64,000 nt of DNA from Marimicrobium sp913061115. GTDB taxonomy: Bacteria > Pseudomonadota > Gammaproteobacteria > Pseudomonadales > Halieaceae. The position numbers were made by a program, and so were the translations under genes. The stretch covers positions 2,914,001 to 2,978,000 of the forward strand of contig NZ_CP159826.1 of the NCBI RefSeq assembly GCF_047729875.1. The letters are read 5' to 3'. The first letter of the stretch is position 1; every line of letters begins with the position of its first letter. The notes below the pieces were generated by a model. It did no database searches. It worked only from the letters and a program-made list of their open reading frames with translations, and had not been told where the DNA came from. Below are positions 18,870 through 28,476 of this stretch, piece by piece.

Positions 18870-19511
18870 TTACAGGTCGACTGGCAAATCTCGAGGATCT
18901 GGAGAATCGGGCTGTTGAAGCAGGTCAACAATGCCCTGAATAATGGCGTGTAAAAATATAGGACGGGAGATACGATCCGCTTGACTCAGGTAACCCGCCA
19001 ACCCGTGAATCATTAGAGCCCCCATTAATAATAAGCGCGCGCCGATGATTTCTGGATTGTTTGTATTGATGCACCGCACAATCATTATGTTCAAGCGCTG
19101 AATGTCCGTCGCATCCTTGTCGCGATGAGCGCGGAGCTCGCGATAACGCTCGGAAGTCATTAGCTGGCTATGTATTCTTAGGAACGCATGCCCACCGTCG
19201 GCATCATCCAGTTGAGCGGCAACTGGAAGCACCAGTACTTCAATGAGCTGATAGAGGCTAAACGAGCCTTCGGACTCCAGCTGGTCCAGCATTGTTACTC
19301 GGTACTCGGCAATACCCTTCGCATGCTTGTCCAGAACAGCGTCCAGCAGTCCTTGCTTATTGGTGAAATGATACTGTAAGGCACTCCGATTCTTTTGCTG
19401 GGCGGCCTTCGCGATATCCAATAGGCTGGTATTGTCGACTCCTCGCTCTGCAAATAATCGCTCGGCGGTATCAATAATACGTTTGCGGGTGGCGGCAGTA
19501 TCTTTACGCAA
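18870..19511 (-). CDS. TetR/AcrR-family transcriptional regulator
   Basis: A 213-aa regulator. The N-terminal helix-turn-helix (RKRIIDTAERLFAERG, LLDIAKAAQQKNRSALQYHF, KQGLLDAVLDKH) is typical of TetR, followed by an alpha-helical ligand-binding domain. No ATG, GTG or other TTG occurs upstream in frame before a stop, so the TTG at 19511 is the start. It lies between the DUF3604 gene and the molybdopterin oxidoreductase gene on the same strand and probably controls the latter through the inverted repeat at 18816-18837. Confidence 0.88.
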   Translation of the reverse strand: MRKDTAATRKRIIDTAERLFAERGVDNTSLLDIAKAAQQKNRSALQYHFTNKQGLLDAVLDKHAKGIAEYRVTMLDQLESEGSFSLYQLIEVLVLPVAAQLDDADGGHAFLRIHSQLMTSERYRELRAHRDKDATDIQRLNIMIVRCINTNNPEIIGARLLLMGALMIHGLAGYLSQADRISRPIFLHAIIQGIVDLLQQPDSPDPRDLPVDL

Positions 19512-19625
19512 GATGTCAGCTCGTAAACGACAGGAGCGTTAGTCTACCCAAAATAGTCCCGTCCAGCACGCCCCTGAAGCCACTGATTCCTGCTCCTTGG
19601 CGGAGTCTGCAGTGAGTAAGTTGCG

Positions 19626-21662
19626 CTATGTTTTACGCGGATTAATCCAAATAGGCGAAGTCCATGCTCTCTCTTGCAGCGTGGGAGAATAAAAAGGCTG
19701 CTGGCTGGGGTCGAGGCAACATTTACCATAAACGTCACCTATCGCGCCGTTGTCCTTCATGCGCTCAGTCTTTGTGGCGGCTTGCTCAGCGCAATTCGGG
19801 GCAAAGGGATTCACCCCGGCAGCCTGGCAATGGAGGGTACTCCAGCGACAGCTGGGGTTTTCAAGCACTCGAACATAATAGAAGGCGGCCTCACTGTCGT
19901 CATAATGAGGATCCTGCCATACCACGCAAAGATTTTTGTGGCCGCTACCCGTCGGCCTGCAGGAGTTGGGATCGACGCCTGCCCCATTGTCTGCATTGCC
20001 TGCCACATCAAAAACCTGTTCGTGCGTCTGCCCTGCGTCATCCAGCCAGCCTTTGATGACCTGAATACGCTGCAGATCAAGGCCGGGATGTCCGCGGCTG
20101 CCGGCGTCCTTGGCCGCACTGACCAAAAAAGTGGGTGAAGCTGCGAAGGCCTCTAACTCGCTGCCCATGGGTACGCCGCCCGCATAGGCTTTCTCTATCA
20201 TCTGTGGATCACTACACAGTTCAGCCGCGTATTCTTCTCCGGCAAAGAACCGCACAATGGGGCGGGTGCCGCTGGTGGCGTAGGCCTCCCGTTGACGCAT
20301 ACCTTCGAAGATACTGTCACGAGAATTTTCTTCTGCCCAGACGACGGCCAAACCCCCTGGATTATCAAAAAAGTGATCCTGAACATTGCGGTAGCCGGCA
20401 TCGCGCCTGCCAAGATGGCCCACATAGTTGTCTTCTTCTGCGCCTCCGGGGGTTGCACTGTGAGTGTCGGTGCTGCCAATAAAGCCCATCTTAAACGGGT
20501 TGGTGCCCGTTGTTTGCTCCAGTGCAAGGCCGTCTTTGAGTACATTGCGCACCATGTTGCGTCGCCCAAACTCATCGATTGCCACGGGGTCTGCTTCGTC
20601 AGTGCGTAACTCTCCGAACACTGAGCCGAGCATTGAAAGGTTGTCCGATTGCACCTGTTCGAAATCACACAGTTCATCCTCGGTTGCCACACCGCGACCC
20701 AGCAGCCGATCAAAGCGACATTCACTGGCCGCTTTATGCTGCACCAATTCCACCAGAGGCTCGAAGAACAGACGATCCTGCGCTTCCTGCTCACTGTTCG
20801 GATCGGGGAACATCAAGCCACGACTGAGGTTTGAATTATGCGGTATCGACATCACATCACAGCCGACATCCCCGTCGATACACTCTTGGCGCAGACGCTT
20901 CCATAGCTCTGGGTAGTTCAGCGAACCGGTGTCATAGGTGGAAATGGCTGTTGCTGTCACGTTGTCGTTGCGAAAAATAACATTGCGATGCAGGTTGGAG
21001 AAGTTAGGCGCATCGGTATATTCGTAGGCATTGAAGGTGGTGAAACTGCAGTCGCTGCTGCGATCATAATGTTTTTCGGCCGCGTCCTGAATTTTTTTCC
21101 AGGTCTCTTTATGCGCCTTGTCACAGTCTCCAATCGAACAGACAAGCGATTGCTTTTTATCCTTGGAGGTGTCCGTAACACCTAGTGAAACCCAGTAGTT
21201 CGCGGCCAGCAACTGAACAAGAAAAAATTCATTTCGCGTCGCAATACACGCAGGAAACCAATAGGACAGCGTAGAGGCGTCCTGGGTGCAAAGATTGATA
21301 GGGCCAAGAAATTCCGCGTGATCGGTAATGGCCGTAAAATCCAGCGGCCTCTGAATCTGCGCAATGACCGTCTGGTTTGCGTCTGCGTCAGGCAGGGTAA
21401 TCGGCTCTCCGCGGGCGTAGCGGTAGGCGGCATCGGGATCGTTGCGCTGACTGGAAACGTAGCTGTCAAACGAATAGCTGGTATGCACATGCAGGTCACC
21501 GAACATCGGACGTTTATTCACATGATATTCGTCGCACGGCTCACGCTGTTCAGTGCGCTCGAAAGGCTCTTGCGCGATAAGACCTGTGCTAAAAAATGCG
21601 AGCATCAAAAATCCGGCACTGCGTGTGCACCCGTTTAACCCTGCGCTAAACATTTTCTGCAT
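19626..21662 (-). CDS. Secreted DUF3604 protein
   Basis: A 678-aa protein. The ATG at 21662 has AGGAG about 8 bases upstream and starts a Sec signal peptide (LMLAFFSTGLIAQ). The mature part is a DUF3604 domain with PHP-like metal motifs: FGDLHVHTSYSFD, ITDHAEFLG, IPHNSNLSRG and GSTDTHSATPG, whose His/Asp residues would bind metals as in PHP phosphoesterases. It also has LDLQRIQVIKGWLDDAGQ and the C-terminal FYYVRVLENPSCRW strand. Biochemical activity is not established; a periplasmic phosphoesterase is an inference. A second member of the family is encoded at 53911-55797. Confidence 0.85.
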   Translation of the reverse strand: MQKMFSAGLNGCTRSAGFLMLAFFSTGLIAQEPFERTEQREPCDEYHVNKRPMFGDLHVHTSYSFDSYVSSQRNDPDAAYRYARGEPITLPDADANQTVIAQIQRPLDFTAITDHAEFLGPINLCTQDASTLSYWFPACIATRNEFFLVQLLAANYWVSLGVTDTSKDKKQSLVCSIGDCDKAHKETWKKIQDAAEKHYDRSSDCSFTTFNAYEYTDAPNFSNLHRNVIFRNDNVTATAISTYDTGSLNYPELWKRLRQECIDGDVGCDVMSIPHNSNLSRGLMFPDPNSEQEAQDRLFFEPLVELVQHKAASECRFDRLLGRGVATEDELCDFEQVQSDNLSMLGSVFGELRTDEADPVAIDEFGRRNMVRNVLKDGLALEQTTGTNPFKMGFIGSTDTHSATPGGAEEDNYVGHLGRRDAGYRNVQDHFFDNPGGLAVVWAEENSRDSIFEGMRQREAYATSGTRPIVRFFAGEEYAAELCSDPQMIEKAYAGGVPMGSELEAFAASPTFLVSAAKDAGSRGHPGLDLQRIQVIKGWLDDAGQTHEQVFDVAGNADNGAGVDPNSCRPTGSGHKNLCVVWQDPHYDDSEAAFYYVRVLENPSCRWSTLHCQAAGVNPFAPNCAEQAATKTERMKDNGAIGDVYGKCCLDPSQQPFYSPTLQERAWTSPIWINPRKT

Positions 21663-21756
21663 TAGAAGACTCCTGTTAATGCGTTACAAGCGTCAATCAT
21701 TATGCCATTGCACCCGCCATTGCGCCCGCCACGGCATCACTCTGCGGCCTCGCAGG

Positions 21757-22128
21757 CTAGGGCAAATAATCCGCCGCTAACGCCTCTGATTTCTGCCACA
21801 GTTTCTTCGCCAGCCGGTCATTGCGCCCCGCAGGCGAGGTTTTGGCAACACCACAATCTGAAAAGTATTCTCCAGACGTGTTTGCAGCCTCCGGATTAAC
21901 GGCTACATAACATTGCGTCGCCGCGCCCTGCTCTACCGTTTTTTCTAAGGGATTGGCAAAGAGGCCCATTAACGTCATTAAGAGGCCGCCGGCATCACGC
22001 GCTAAGTTGGTCTGAATAATCCCCGGGTGCACCGCATTGACCGTCACCCCATGACCTTTAATGTGGAAAGCGCGTGGATAGTGATGTGATAATTTCTGAT
22101 AGGAGCTAGGGCGTACCCGAAATATGAC
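21757..22128 (-). pseudogene. SDR C-terminal remnant
   Basis: The frame encodes the C-terminal third of an SDR: GHGVTVNAVHPGIIQTNLAR, then EQGAATQCYVAVNPEAANT and a terminal KKLWQKSEAL. It matches the same region of the Tat-exported SDR at 3019-4032. The Rossmann domain and the YxxxK catalytic site are missing. Upstream, the in-frame translation degenerates and meets a stop at about 22129. The first ATG/GTG would give fewer than 100 residues and no activity, so I call it a pseudogene fragment. Confidence 0.7.
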
Positions 22129-22314
22129 CTAGTAGGAGCCACGTCTATCGACTAGACTGGTCAGCTTAGGCATTGAAGTATAGATTTTGATGCAAACGTT
22201 AGACCGCTGTACCTGATGCGTCAAGAGATCCAGATCAGCGTCTACTCGTTGTAGGTCAGGAATGGGATCTGTGGTCAGGTAATCAGTTGGAAGACCTAAT
22301 GGTGGACGGCAATT

Positions 22315-23220
22315 TTGAAATACTTATTTGCTATTGGTGTGGAGAAGTGCGGTACAACTTCGCTTGATTCTGCATTGCGACAGTCGAAGCATTTCAATTG
22401 TCCGAAAAAAAAGGAGGCTGGATTTTTCGCTCGCCACTTTGACAAAGGTGCTGACTTTCATCAACGCCTTTACCGACGCCCTTTTATGGGTTTCGATGGC
22501 TATATTGTCGATTTTACGCCCTCTTACTTCCGTAAACCAAATGTCTTAGTGAGGTTGGCGGAACTGGATTCGGAAAAAAAGTTTATTATCTGCCTGCGCT
22601 GTCCCTTTCGTCGTGCATGGTCGCACTATGTCCACGATTTGCGGATTCATTATTCGCTGGGTGACCGTTCAGATTATTTTCGGAAGCAAATAAATGTCAG
22701 TTTCAGTGGCTTTTTCAAGGACCGCAAACAATATTATTTTACGAAATATAGCCGATTGGTAGAAAATGTATTTGAGACCTTTGGTAAAAAAAATTGCCAC
22801 GTTGTTATATTTGAAGATTTGATTGATGACTGGCCTCAGGTCTCTGGTAAATTGGATGCTTTCCTTGGCTTTGAATCCCCGGTTGTGCGTGCGCTCCAGT
22901 TGCCTCATGCTAACCAGGCTCAAAAGGTTCCCTACATATATGATCATATTACACATAGAAATGGAGAAATTACCGCTGTGCAGAAGCGACGAGGCCGTGA
23001 TTTCAAGCTAAAAAAACTAAGTGGGCAGCAGTTAGAGAACGCTTTGGCAATACAGGACAGCTATGAACTGGAATTGAGTGAGGAGCTGTCTGGAGAAATC
23101 TGTGACTGGTTTGGGGAGGACGTGCGAAGCCTTGAAGAAATGCTAGCCCGCGACTTAGATAAGTGGCTTTTGCCCCGCGCCATGAAAGTAAACTTTGACA
23201 TGATGGATGACGTCAATTAG
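22315..23220 (+). CDS. Sulfotransferase
   Basis: A 301-aa PAPS-dependent sulfotransferase. The 5'-phosphosulfate loop is GVEKCGTTSLDSAL at the N-terminus. The 3'-phosphate-binding segment is FIICLRCPFRRAWSHYVHD, and VVIFEDLIDDW is typical of heparan-sulfate and bacterial polysaccharide sulfotransferases. The acceptor is unknown. The only possible start near the loop is the TTG at 22315, because a stop lies six codons upstream. The gene is visibly more AT-rich than its neighbours and next to an SDR remnant, which suggests acquisition by transfer. Confidence 0.85.
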   Translation: MKYLFAIGVEKCGTTSLDSALRQSKHFNCPKKKEAGFFARHFDKGADFHQRLYRRPFMGFDGYIVDFTPSYFRKPNVLVRLAELDSEKKFIICLRCPFRRAWSHYVHDLRIHYSLGDRSDYFRKQINVSFSGFFKDRKQYYFTKYSRLVENVFETFGKKNCHVVIFEDLIDDWPQVSGKLDAFLGFESPVVRALQLPHANQAQKVPYIYDHITHRNGEITAVQKRRGRDFKLKKLSGQQLENALAIQDSYELELSEELSGEICDWFGEDVRSLEEMLARDLDKWLLPRAMKVNFDMMDDVN

Positions 23221-23313
23221 TAAATCTTCTGAACCGGGCTCCGATACTGCGTCGTGCCCCAACTGGTCCGCATGTGAATGCGTTAATCCGCAAGGCAAGC
23301 CTTCGAGTAATAC

Positions 23314-24192
23314 GTGACTACAACTTCTACGCAGCCAAAGGCCCAACTCACCGGCGCGCGTTATATGCTTATGTCTGCCTTGGGTTTTGCGCTCATGGCC
23401 GCCTGCGTCAAGCTGGTGTCGACCCGCGGCATCCCACTGTTGGAAATCGTCGCGGCACGCGCATTGGTATCGCTGGTGCTTAGCTATATCGATGTGCGCA
23501 GAAAAGGCCTGTCTGTGTGGGGAACACATCGCACACTGTTGGCCGCTCGCGGCATTGTGGGATCGCTCGCCCTGATCTGCGTGTACTACGCATTGATGAC
23601 CCTGCCGTTGGCAGAGGCCACCTTACTACAGTACATGCACCCGATGTTCACAGCGCTTTTAGGCTTACTGTTACTCAAAGAGGGTATTCAGCGCTCGACC
23701 GTCATATGCATTGTGTTTAGCATCGCGGGATTGATTGTCATGGTAGAGCCCGGCGTGTTCACTGGCGCGGCACCTGCCCTACCGTCACTCGGTGTCGCTG
23801 TTGCACTGCTGGGTGCCTTTGGCAGTGCAGTGGCGTATGTGCTGGTCAGACGATTGAGTCTGGAGGAGGACGCGTCCGTCATCATTTTTTACTTTCCACT
23901 CGTTGCACTACCGCTTTCCGTGGCGATTTTAGGCGATCAATTCGTCATGCCCGATGGACAGTCTCTGGTGCTGTTACTCATGGTGGGAATATTCACGCAG
24001 ATAGGCCAACTCGGCCTCACCCATGCTATGCGCTATGGGACCGCGGGAAAGACCGCCGCCTACTCCTATGTTCAGATTATTTTTGCGGTGATACTGGGTT
24101 GGGCAGTGTTTGCCGAACTGCCCTCACTATGGACCTATGTTGGTGGTGGACTGATCATAGCCGGTGCGCTATTCAATTTGATCAAGCGGTAG
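23314..24192 (+). CDS. EamA/DMT-family transporter
   Basis: A 292-aa integral membrane protein with about ten hydrophobic helices arranged as two EamA repeats, typical of drug/metabolite exporters. Recognisable parts are MLMSALGFALMAACVKLV (helix 1), TLPLAEATLLQYMHPMFTAL (the conserved helix-4 region), and the second repeat ending AYSYVQIIFAVILGWAVF. The substrate is unknown. The start is the GTG at 23314; an ATG at 23365 is possible but would cut helix 1. Confidence 0.85.
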   Translation: MTTTSTQPKAQLTGARYMLMSALGFALMAACVKLVSTRGIPLLEIVAARALVSLVLSYIDVRRKGLSVWGTHRTLLAARGIVGSLALICVYYALMTLPLAEATLLQYMHPMFTALLGLLLLKEGIQRSTVICIVFSIAGLIVMVEPGVFTGAAPALPSLGVAVALLGAFGSAVAYVLVRRLSLEEDASVIIFYFPLVALPLSVAILGDQFVMPDGQSLVLLLMVGIFTQIGQLGLTHAMRYGTAGKTAAYSYVQIIFAVILGWAVFAELPSLWTYVGGGLIIAGALFNLIKR

Positions 24193-24441
24193 AGGAACAA
24201 GACTCAGGCAACCAATAGCGACCCCTACTCCGCCTACATTTTAGTGTTGGGCGCGCTAGTTAGTCTTGCTAAAATACGTGATACTATCAACTCGGAGATT
24301 GAGAATGTGGCGCGATTAACATTCCCTTTTTGGTTATACTGGACAGACCTGCATTAGACAGGTCACTGTGACGTAGAGATACCCTGGCGAGATGCGTTGG
24401 CCCAGCCCGAACAATATAATACAATACAAAATGTGGTATCC

Positions 24442-25335
24442 ATGCGACGACATCAAGAACTGACCAAAATACTCGTGCAAAGCGCCGGAGGATTGCTATT
24501 GCTGATGCTCAGCGTCGCCGCCACGGCTAGCAATGGCTTCATCAACCCCGCCGGACCGATCGCCGAGGCACTGCGCGATCATCTTATTTTCATCGTGATG
24601 GTAATGGCTGTTGTTATCGTACCGCTTTTTATCGCCCTGCCGTGGACGCTGTGGCGCTACCGCCTGCGCACCAAGAGCGGGTCATACCAGCCAAACTGGG
24701 AGTTTTCCTGGCCACTGGAGATCCTGATTTGGGGGCTGCCCGCGGTGATCGTTGTCGTACTGGGTTGGAATCTGTGGCATCAATCCTACGAACTGGACCC
24801 TTACAAGCCCTTGGCTGCCGCAGAAGCGCCCTTGGAAATACAAGCGATAGCACTGGACTGGAAATGGGTCTTTATTTACCCCGATCAGAACATCGCATCG
24901 GTAAACGAGGTGATGATTGTGGCAGGCAGGCCGGTGCGCTTTCGCCTGACCAGCGGCACGGTGATGCAGTCCTTCATGATCCCGCGCTTGGGTGGCCAGA
25001 TATACACGATGGCGGGCATGGAGACGCAAATGAATCTGCTCGCCTCAGAGCCGGGCCAATTTCGCGGCCTGAACACCCAATACAACGGCATGGGCTTCGC
25101 CAACCAAAAGTTCATCACCCATGCGGTGAGTCAGGCCGACTTCGATGCGTGGGCAACCAAGATGAGCGACTCAAAGCCGCCACTCAATCAAGCCGCGTGG
25201 GCTCTGTTGGCGAAGCCTTCGGTGCTGCCGGCGCCGCAATCCTTCGGCAGCGTTGCTGAAGGCCTATTCACCGGGGTCATAGCGGGTTTCACCGGTGGCC
25301 ACCCCCACATGAAAGCGGATGGAACTGATCTGTGA
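24442..25335 (+). CDS. cyoA: Cytochrome bo3 ubiquinol oxidase subunit II
   Basis: Subunit II of a heme-copper quinol oxidase: two N-terminal transmembrane helices, then a periplasmic cupredoxin domain. The domain segment IPRLGGQIYTMAGMETQMNL closely follows E. coli CyoA. The Cys/His ligands of a CuA centre are absent, which marks a quinol rather than cytochrome c oxidase. Unlike E. coli CyoA there is no lipobox Cys after the signal. The ATG at 24442 is preferred; an in-frame TTG at 24397 would add an odd polar stretch. It is the first gene of cyoABCD, and its stop overlaps the cyoB start. Confidence 0.9.
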   Translation: MRRHQELTKILVQSAGGLLLLMLSVAATASNGFINPAGPIAEALRDHLIFIVMVMAVVIVPLFIALPWTLWRYRLRTKSGSYQPNWEFSWPLEILIWGLPAVIVVVLGWNLWHQSYELDPYKPLAAAEAPLEIQAIALDWKWVFIYPDQNIASVNEVMIVAGRPVRFRLTSGTVMQSFMIPRLGGQIYTMAGMETQMNLLASEPGQFRGLNTQYNGMGFANQKFITHAVSQADFDAWATKMSDSKPPLNQAAWALLAKPSVLPAPQSFGSVAEGLFTGVIAGFTGGHPHMKADGTDL

Positions 25336-27416
25336 CTGTTGAATCGAGTTTTTCTTTACTGGGGACGCTAACTCCCCAAGACATTTCTTTCGTACAAACC
25401 TTCGAAAACCCGGTCATGAGCGAGTTTATCGACGGGGCCGCCGGCAGCGTTCTGGTGCTAGGCATGATCACCGTGGCGGCGCTGCTCACCTACTACCGAG
25501 GGTGGAAAACACTGTGGTTCGACTGGCTGACCAGTGTCGACCACAAAAAAGTCGGCATCATGTATATCGTGGTCGCTTTCGTCATGCTCGCCAGAGCGAT
25601 TATCGAAGGCGTGCTGATGCGTTACCAACAGTCCATCGCCGTGAACGACCCGGGGGTCTTGACGCCCGACCACTTCGGGCAGTTGTTCAGCACCCACGGC
25701 AGCATCATGATTTTCTTTATGGCGATGCCCTTTATCACCGGCATGATCAATTATGTCATGCCGCAGCAGCTTGGCGCCCGCGACGTGAGCTTCCCGCTGC
25801 TCAATGCCATCAGCTTGTGGCTGACCGCCGCCGGTGCCGCGCTGGTGATGATCTCTCTCGTGGTAGGCAAGTTCTCAACCGGAGGTTGGACAGCTTATCC
25901 GCCCTACACTGGCATCGAGTTCAGCCCGGGCGAGGGCGTGGATTACTGGATTTGGTCTATCAGCCTGACGTCTATCGGCAGTACGCTAACAGGCGTGAAC
26001 TTTGCCACCACAATCTACAAGAACCGCGCTCCTGGCATGACGCTGTTTCGCATGCCACTGTTTTGCTGGACCAGCCTGTGCACCAGCGTCCTGATGATTT
26101 TTGCGATGGCGCCGCTGACGATTGCGACCCTGATGCTAGCGCTGGACCGCTACGCCGGATTCCACTTCTTCACCAATGATCTGGGCGGCAATATGATGAA
26201 CTACGCCAATCTGTTTTGGCTGTTTGGTCATCCCGAGGTCTACATCTTAATTCTGCCCGCCTTCGGAGTGTTCTCCGAGGTCATCTCTACTTTCTCCGGC
26301 AAAACCATTTACGGCTATAAATCCCTGGTCGTTGCCACCATGTCGATTGCGGTGTTGTCCTTTACCGTGTGGTTGCACCACTTCTTTACCATGGGTCAGG
26401 GCGCCAACGTGAATGCCATTTTTGGTATTGCGACGATGCTCATCGGCGTGCCGACAGGCGTGAAAGTGTATGATTGGTTGCTCACGATGGTGCGCGGACG
26501 CATCCGCTTGACCACGGCCATGCTGTTTTCCATTATGTTTCTGGTGACCTTCGTGATCGGCGGACTGACCGGGGTGATTCTGGCCAACCCGCCGGTGGAT
26601 TTCGCGGTACACAACTCCCTATTTCTGGTCGCACATTTCCACAATATGGTCATCCCCGGCGTGTTGTTCGGCATGATCGCCGGCTACCAGTTCTGGTTCC
26701 CCAAGGCATTCGGCTTCCGCCTGGCAGAGGGCTGGGGCAAGGCGTCCTTCTGGTGCTGGTCCATAGGCTTTTACCTGACCTTTATGCCGCTCTACGCGCT
26801 GGGCCTGATGGGCGCGATGCGTCGCACCGTGGAATGGTTCCGACCCGAGTATCTGGGGTGGCTGCAGGTGGCGTTTGTCGGTGCGCTGCTGCTGTTCTCG
26901 GGCTTCATTTTTCTGTGCGTGCAATTGGTCGTTAGCGTACGCCAACGCGACCAGCGGCGCGTACCCGCAGGTGACCCCTGGGATGGCCGCTCACTGGAAT
27001 GGTCTAACAGCGCACCACCGCCGGAGTACAATTTTGCCGTCATTCCCGAGGTGTCAGGACAGGACGCCTTCACCCGACTCAAAGAACAGGGTAAGGCCTA
27101 CGCCTCGCCAACCGCCTACGAAGACATTGTTGTACCCAAAAATAGCATAGTGGCCCCCGTTATCGGTGTTGGCGCAATTGCGTTGGGTTTTGCACTGGTC
27201 TGGCACATCTGGTGGCTGGTGGCCTTGGGCTTCGTCACCATATGGGGCGCGGTGATAGCGCGGAGCTTTGTCACAGAAACAGAGCGGGTCATTCCGGCTA
27301 GCGAAGTGCGTGCAGACCATGAAGCCTGGCTGCAGCAGGTACGAGAGTGCGCCACTACACCCCGTGAACAGGAAGATACCAGCGCCAATGTCGGCCGCGC
27401 GGAGGTACTCGCATGA
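25332..27416 (+). CDS. cyoB: Cytochrome bo3 ubiquinol oxidase subunit I
   Basis: The catalytic subunit, 694 aa and slightly longer than E. coli CyoB. It reduces O2 at a heme-CuB site and pumps protons. Seen: the low-spin heme His in FSTHGSIMIFF, the CuB/Tyr region GHPEVYILILPAFGVFSEVIS with the cross-linked His-Tyr, the HHFFTMG pair, and VAHFHNMVIPG with the heme ligands. The N-terminal part has the extra helix of the quinol-oxidase type. It starts with GTG at 25332 inside the cyoA stop and overlaps cyoC by ATGA, indicating coupled translation. Confidence 0.95.
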   Translation: MTVESSFSLLGTLTPQDISFVQTFENPVMSEFIDGAAGSVLVLGMITVAALLTYYRGWKTLWFDWLTSVDHKKVGIMYIVVAFVMLARAIIEGVLMRYQQSIAVNDPGVLTPDHFGQLFSTHGSIMIFFMAMPFITGMINYVMPQQLGARDVSFPLLNAISLWLTAAGAALVMISLVVGKFSTGGWTAYPPYTGIEFSPGEGVDYWIWSISLTSIGSTLTGVNFATTIYKNRAPGMTLFRMPLFCWTSLCTSVLMIFAMAPLTIATLMLALDRYAGFHFFTNDLGGNMMNYANLFWLFGHPEVYILILPAFGVFSEVISTFSGKTIYGYKSLVVATMSIAVLSFTVWLHHFFTMGQGANVNAIFGIATMLIGVPTGVKVYDWLLTMVRGRIRLTTAMLFSIMFLVTFVIGGLTGVILANPPVDFAVHNSLFLVAHFHNMVIPGVLFGMIAGYQFWFPKAFGFRLAEGWGKASFWCWSIGFYLTFMPLYALGLMGAMRRTVEWFRPEYLGWLQVAFVGALLLFSGFIFLCVQLVVSVRQRDQRRVPAGDPWDGRSLEWSNSAPPPEYNFAVIPEVSGQDAFTRLKEQGKAYASPTAYEDIVVPKNSIVAPVIGVGAIALGFALVWHIWWLVALGFVTIWGAVIARSFVTETERVIPASEVRADHEAWLQQVRECATTPREQEDTSANVGRAEVLA

Positions 27417-28042
27417 AGCGGCAGTCACTTCTCCACCCAGGACTGAACCTGGGCAGTACCGACGAGTACAGCCACGACGAGGCCGAGCCCGTCATTTTTG
27501 GCTTCTGGGTTTTCCTGATGGCCGACCTGGTACTGTTTGCCATACTGTTTGCGACCTATGCCAGCATGAGCGTGCAAGGTCAGGCGGGCGGCCCCAGCCC
27601 GACCGATGTCTTCGATCTTCCCAGCGCCTTTATCGAAACAATGCTATTGCTGAGCAGCAGTATTACCTTTGGCATGGCCTCGCTGGCTCTGAAGTACAAA
27701 GCCGATAGGCTGCACCTGGTGTTTTGGTTAGTCCTGACGTTTTGCTTAGGTGCGGGCTTCGTTGGTATGGAGGTGCGCGACTTCTGGATAATGACGCAGC
27801 AGGGGGCTGTGCCTCAACGCAGTGGCTTCCTATCAGCCTTCTATATGCTGGTGGCAACCCACGGCATCCATGTGACGGCCGGTTTGTGTTGGATGATCGT
27901 GATGCTGGTGCAGTTGCTGGTACTGGGTCGCACCACCGAGGTGAAACTGCGACTGATGCGTCTCGCGCTGTTCTGGCACATGCTGGATATCGTGTGGGTT
28001 TGTATTTTCACCTTTGTTTACTTATTCGGGGTGGCACTATGA
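27413..28042 (+). CDS. cyoC: Cytochrome bo3 ubiquinol oxidase subunit III
   Basis: A 209-aa subunit with five transmembrane helices, as in CyoC. Conserved parts are EPVIFGFWVFLMADLVLFA, PSAFIETMLLLSSSITFG and LVATHGIHVTAGLCWM. It stabilises the oxidase core. Its ATG overlaps the cyoB stop, and its TGA overlaps the cyoD ATG (both ATGA). Confidence 0.94.
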   Translation: MKRQSLLHPGLNLGSTDEYSHDEAEPVIFGFWVFLMADLVLFAILFATYASMSVQGQAGGPSPTDVFDLPSAFIETMLLLSSSITFGMASLALKYKADRLHLVFWLVLTFCLGAGFVGMEVRDFWIMTQQGAVPQRSGFLSAFYMLVATHGIHVTAGLCWMIVMLVQLLVLGRTTEVKLRLMRLALFWHMLDIVWVCIFTFVYLFGVAL

Positions 28043-28368
28043 AGGGCGACGCAATGACTGACGAACACGTCGAAACGTACGCACAGGATTTAAAGTCCTA
28101 CTGCATCGGCGGCCTACTGGCACTCATGCTGACCGCCTTGGCTTTCGGGCTGGTGATCTTCGAGATTTTACCGCACTTCGAGCGACTGCTTGCGCTTGCG
28201 GTATTGGCGGTGGCGCAGATCGTTGTGCATTTTCGCTATTTTCTGCACATCAGTTGGCACTCTCACCGGGACGATCTTCAGCTCGTCCTCTTTACCAGCC
28301 TCATCTTGTTTTTAATGGTTGGCGGCACCATTTGGATTCTGTTTAACCTGCACGAACGGATGATGTAA
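28039..28368 (+). CDS. cyoD: Cytochrome bo3 ubiquinol oxidase subunit IV
   Basis: A 109-aa protein with three hydrophobic helices. SYCIGGLLALMLTALAFGLV and QIVVHFRYFLHI are typical of CyoD, an assembly and stability subunit. The ATG at 28039 overlaps the cyoC stop; the ATG at 28054 is an alternative. The operon ends here: no cyoE (heme O synthase) follows, unlike E. coli, so heme O must come from a gene elsewhere. Confidence 0.9.
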   Translation: MKGDAMTDEHVETYAQDLKSYCIGGLLALMLTALAFGLVIFEILPHFERLLALAVLAVAQIVVHFRYFLHISWHSHRDDLQLVLFTSLILFLMVGGTIWILFNLHERMM

Positions 28369-28369
28369 G

Positions 28370-28389
28370 CGGCCTGTTGGCGCAGGCCG
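28370..28389 (+). terminator. Hairpin after cyoD
   Basis: CGGCCTG-ttggcg-CAGGCCG forms a perfect 7-bp GC-rich stem starting one base after the cyoD stop. No T-run follows, so it may act in mRNA stability or Rho-assisted termination rather than as an intrinsic terminator. Confidence 0.45.
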
Positions 28390-28476
28390 ACAGTGAACAC
28401 TTCTATAGGTGATAACCCTTACATTTTATACACTCCATCCCTTGTAAACTGGGCGCTCACTATTAAGGAGCGCATT

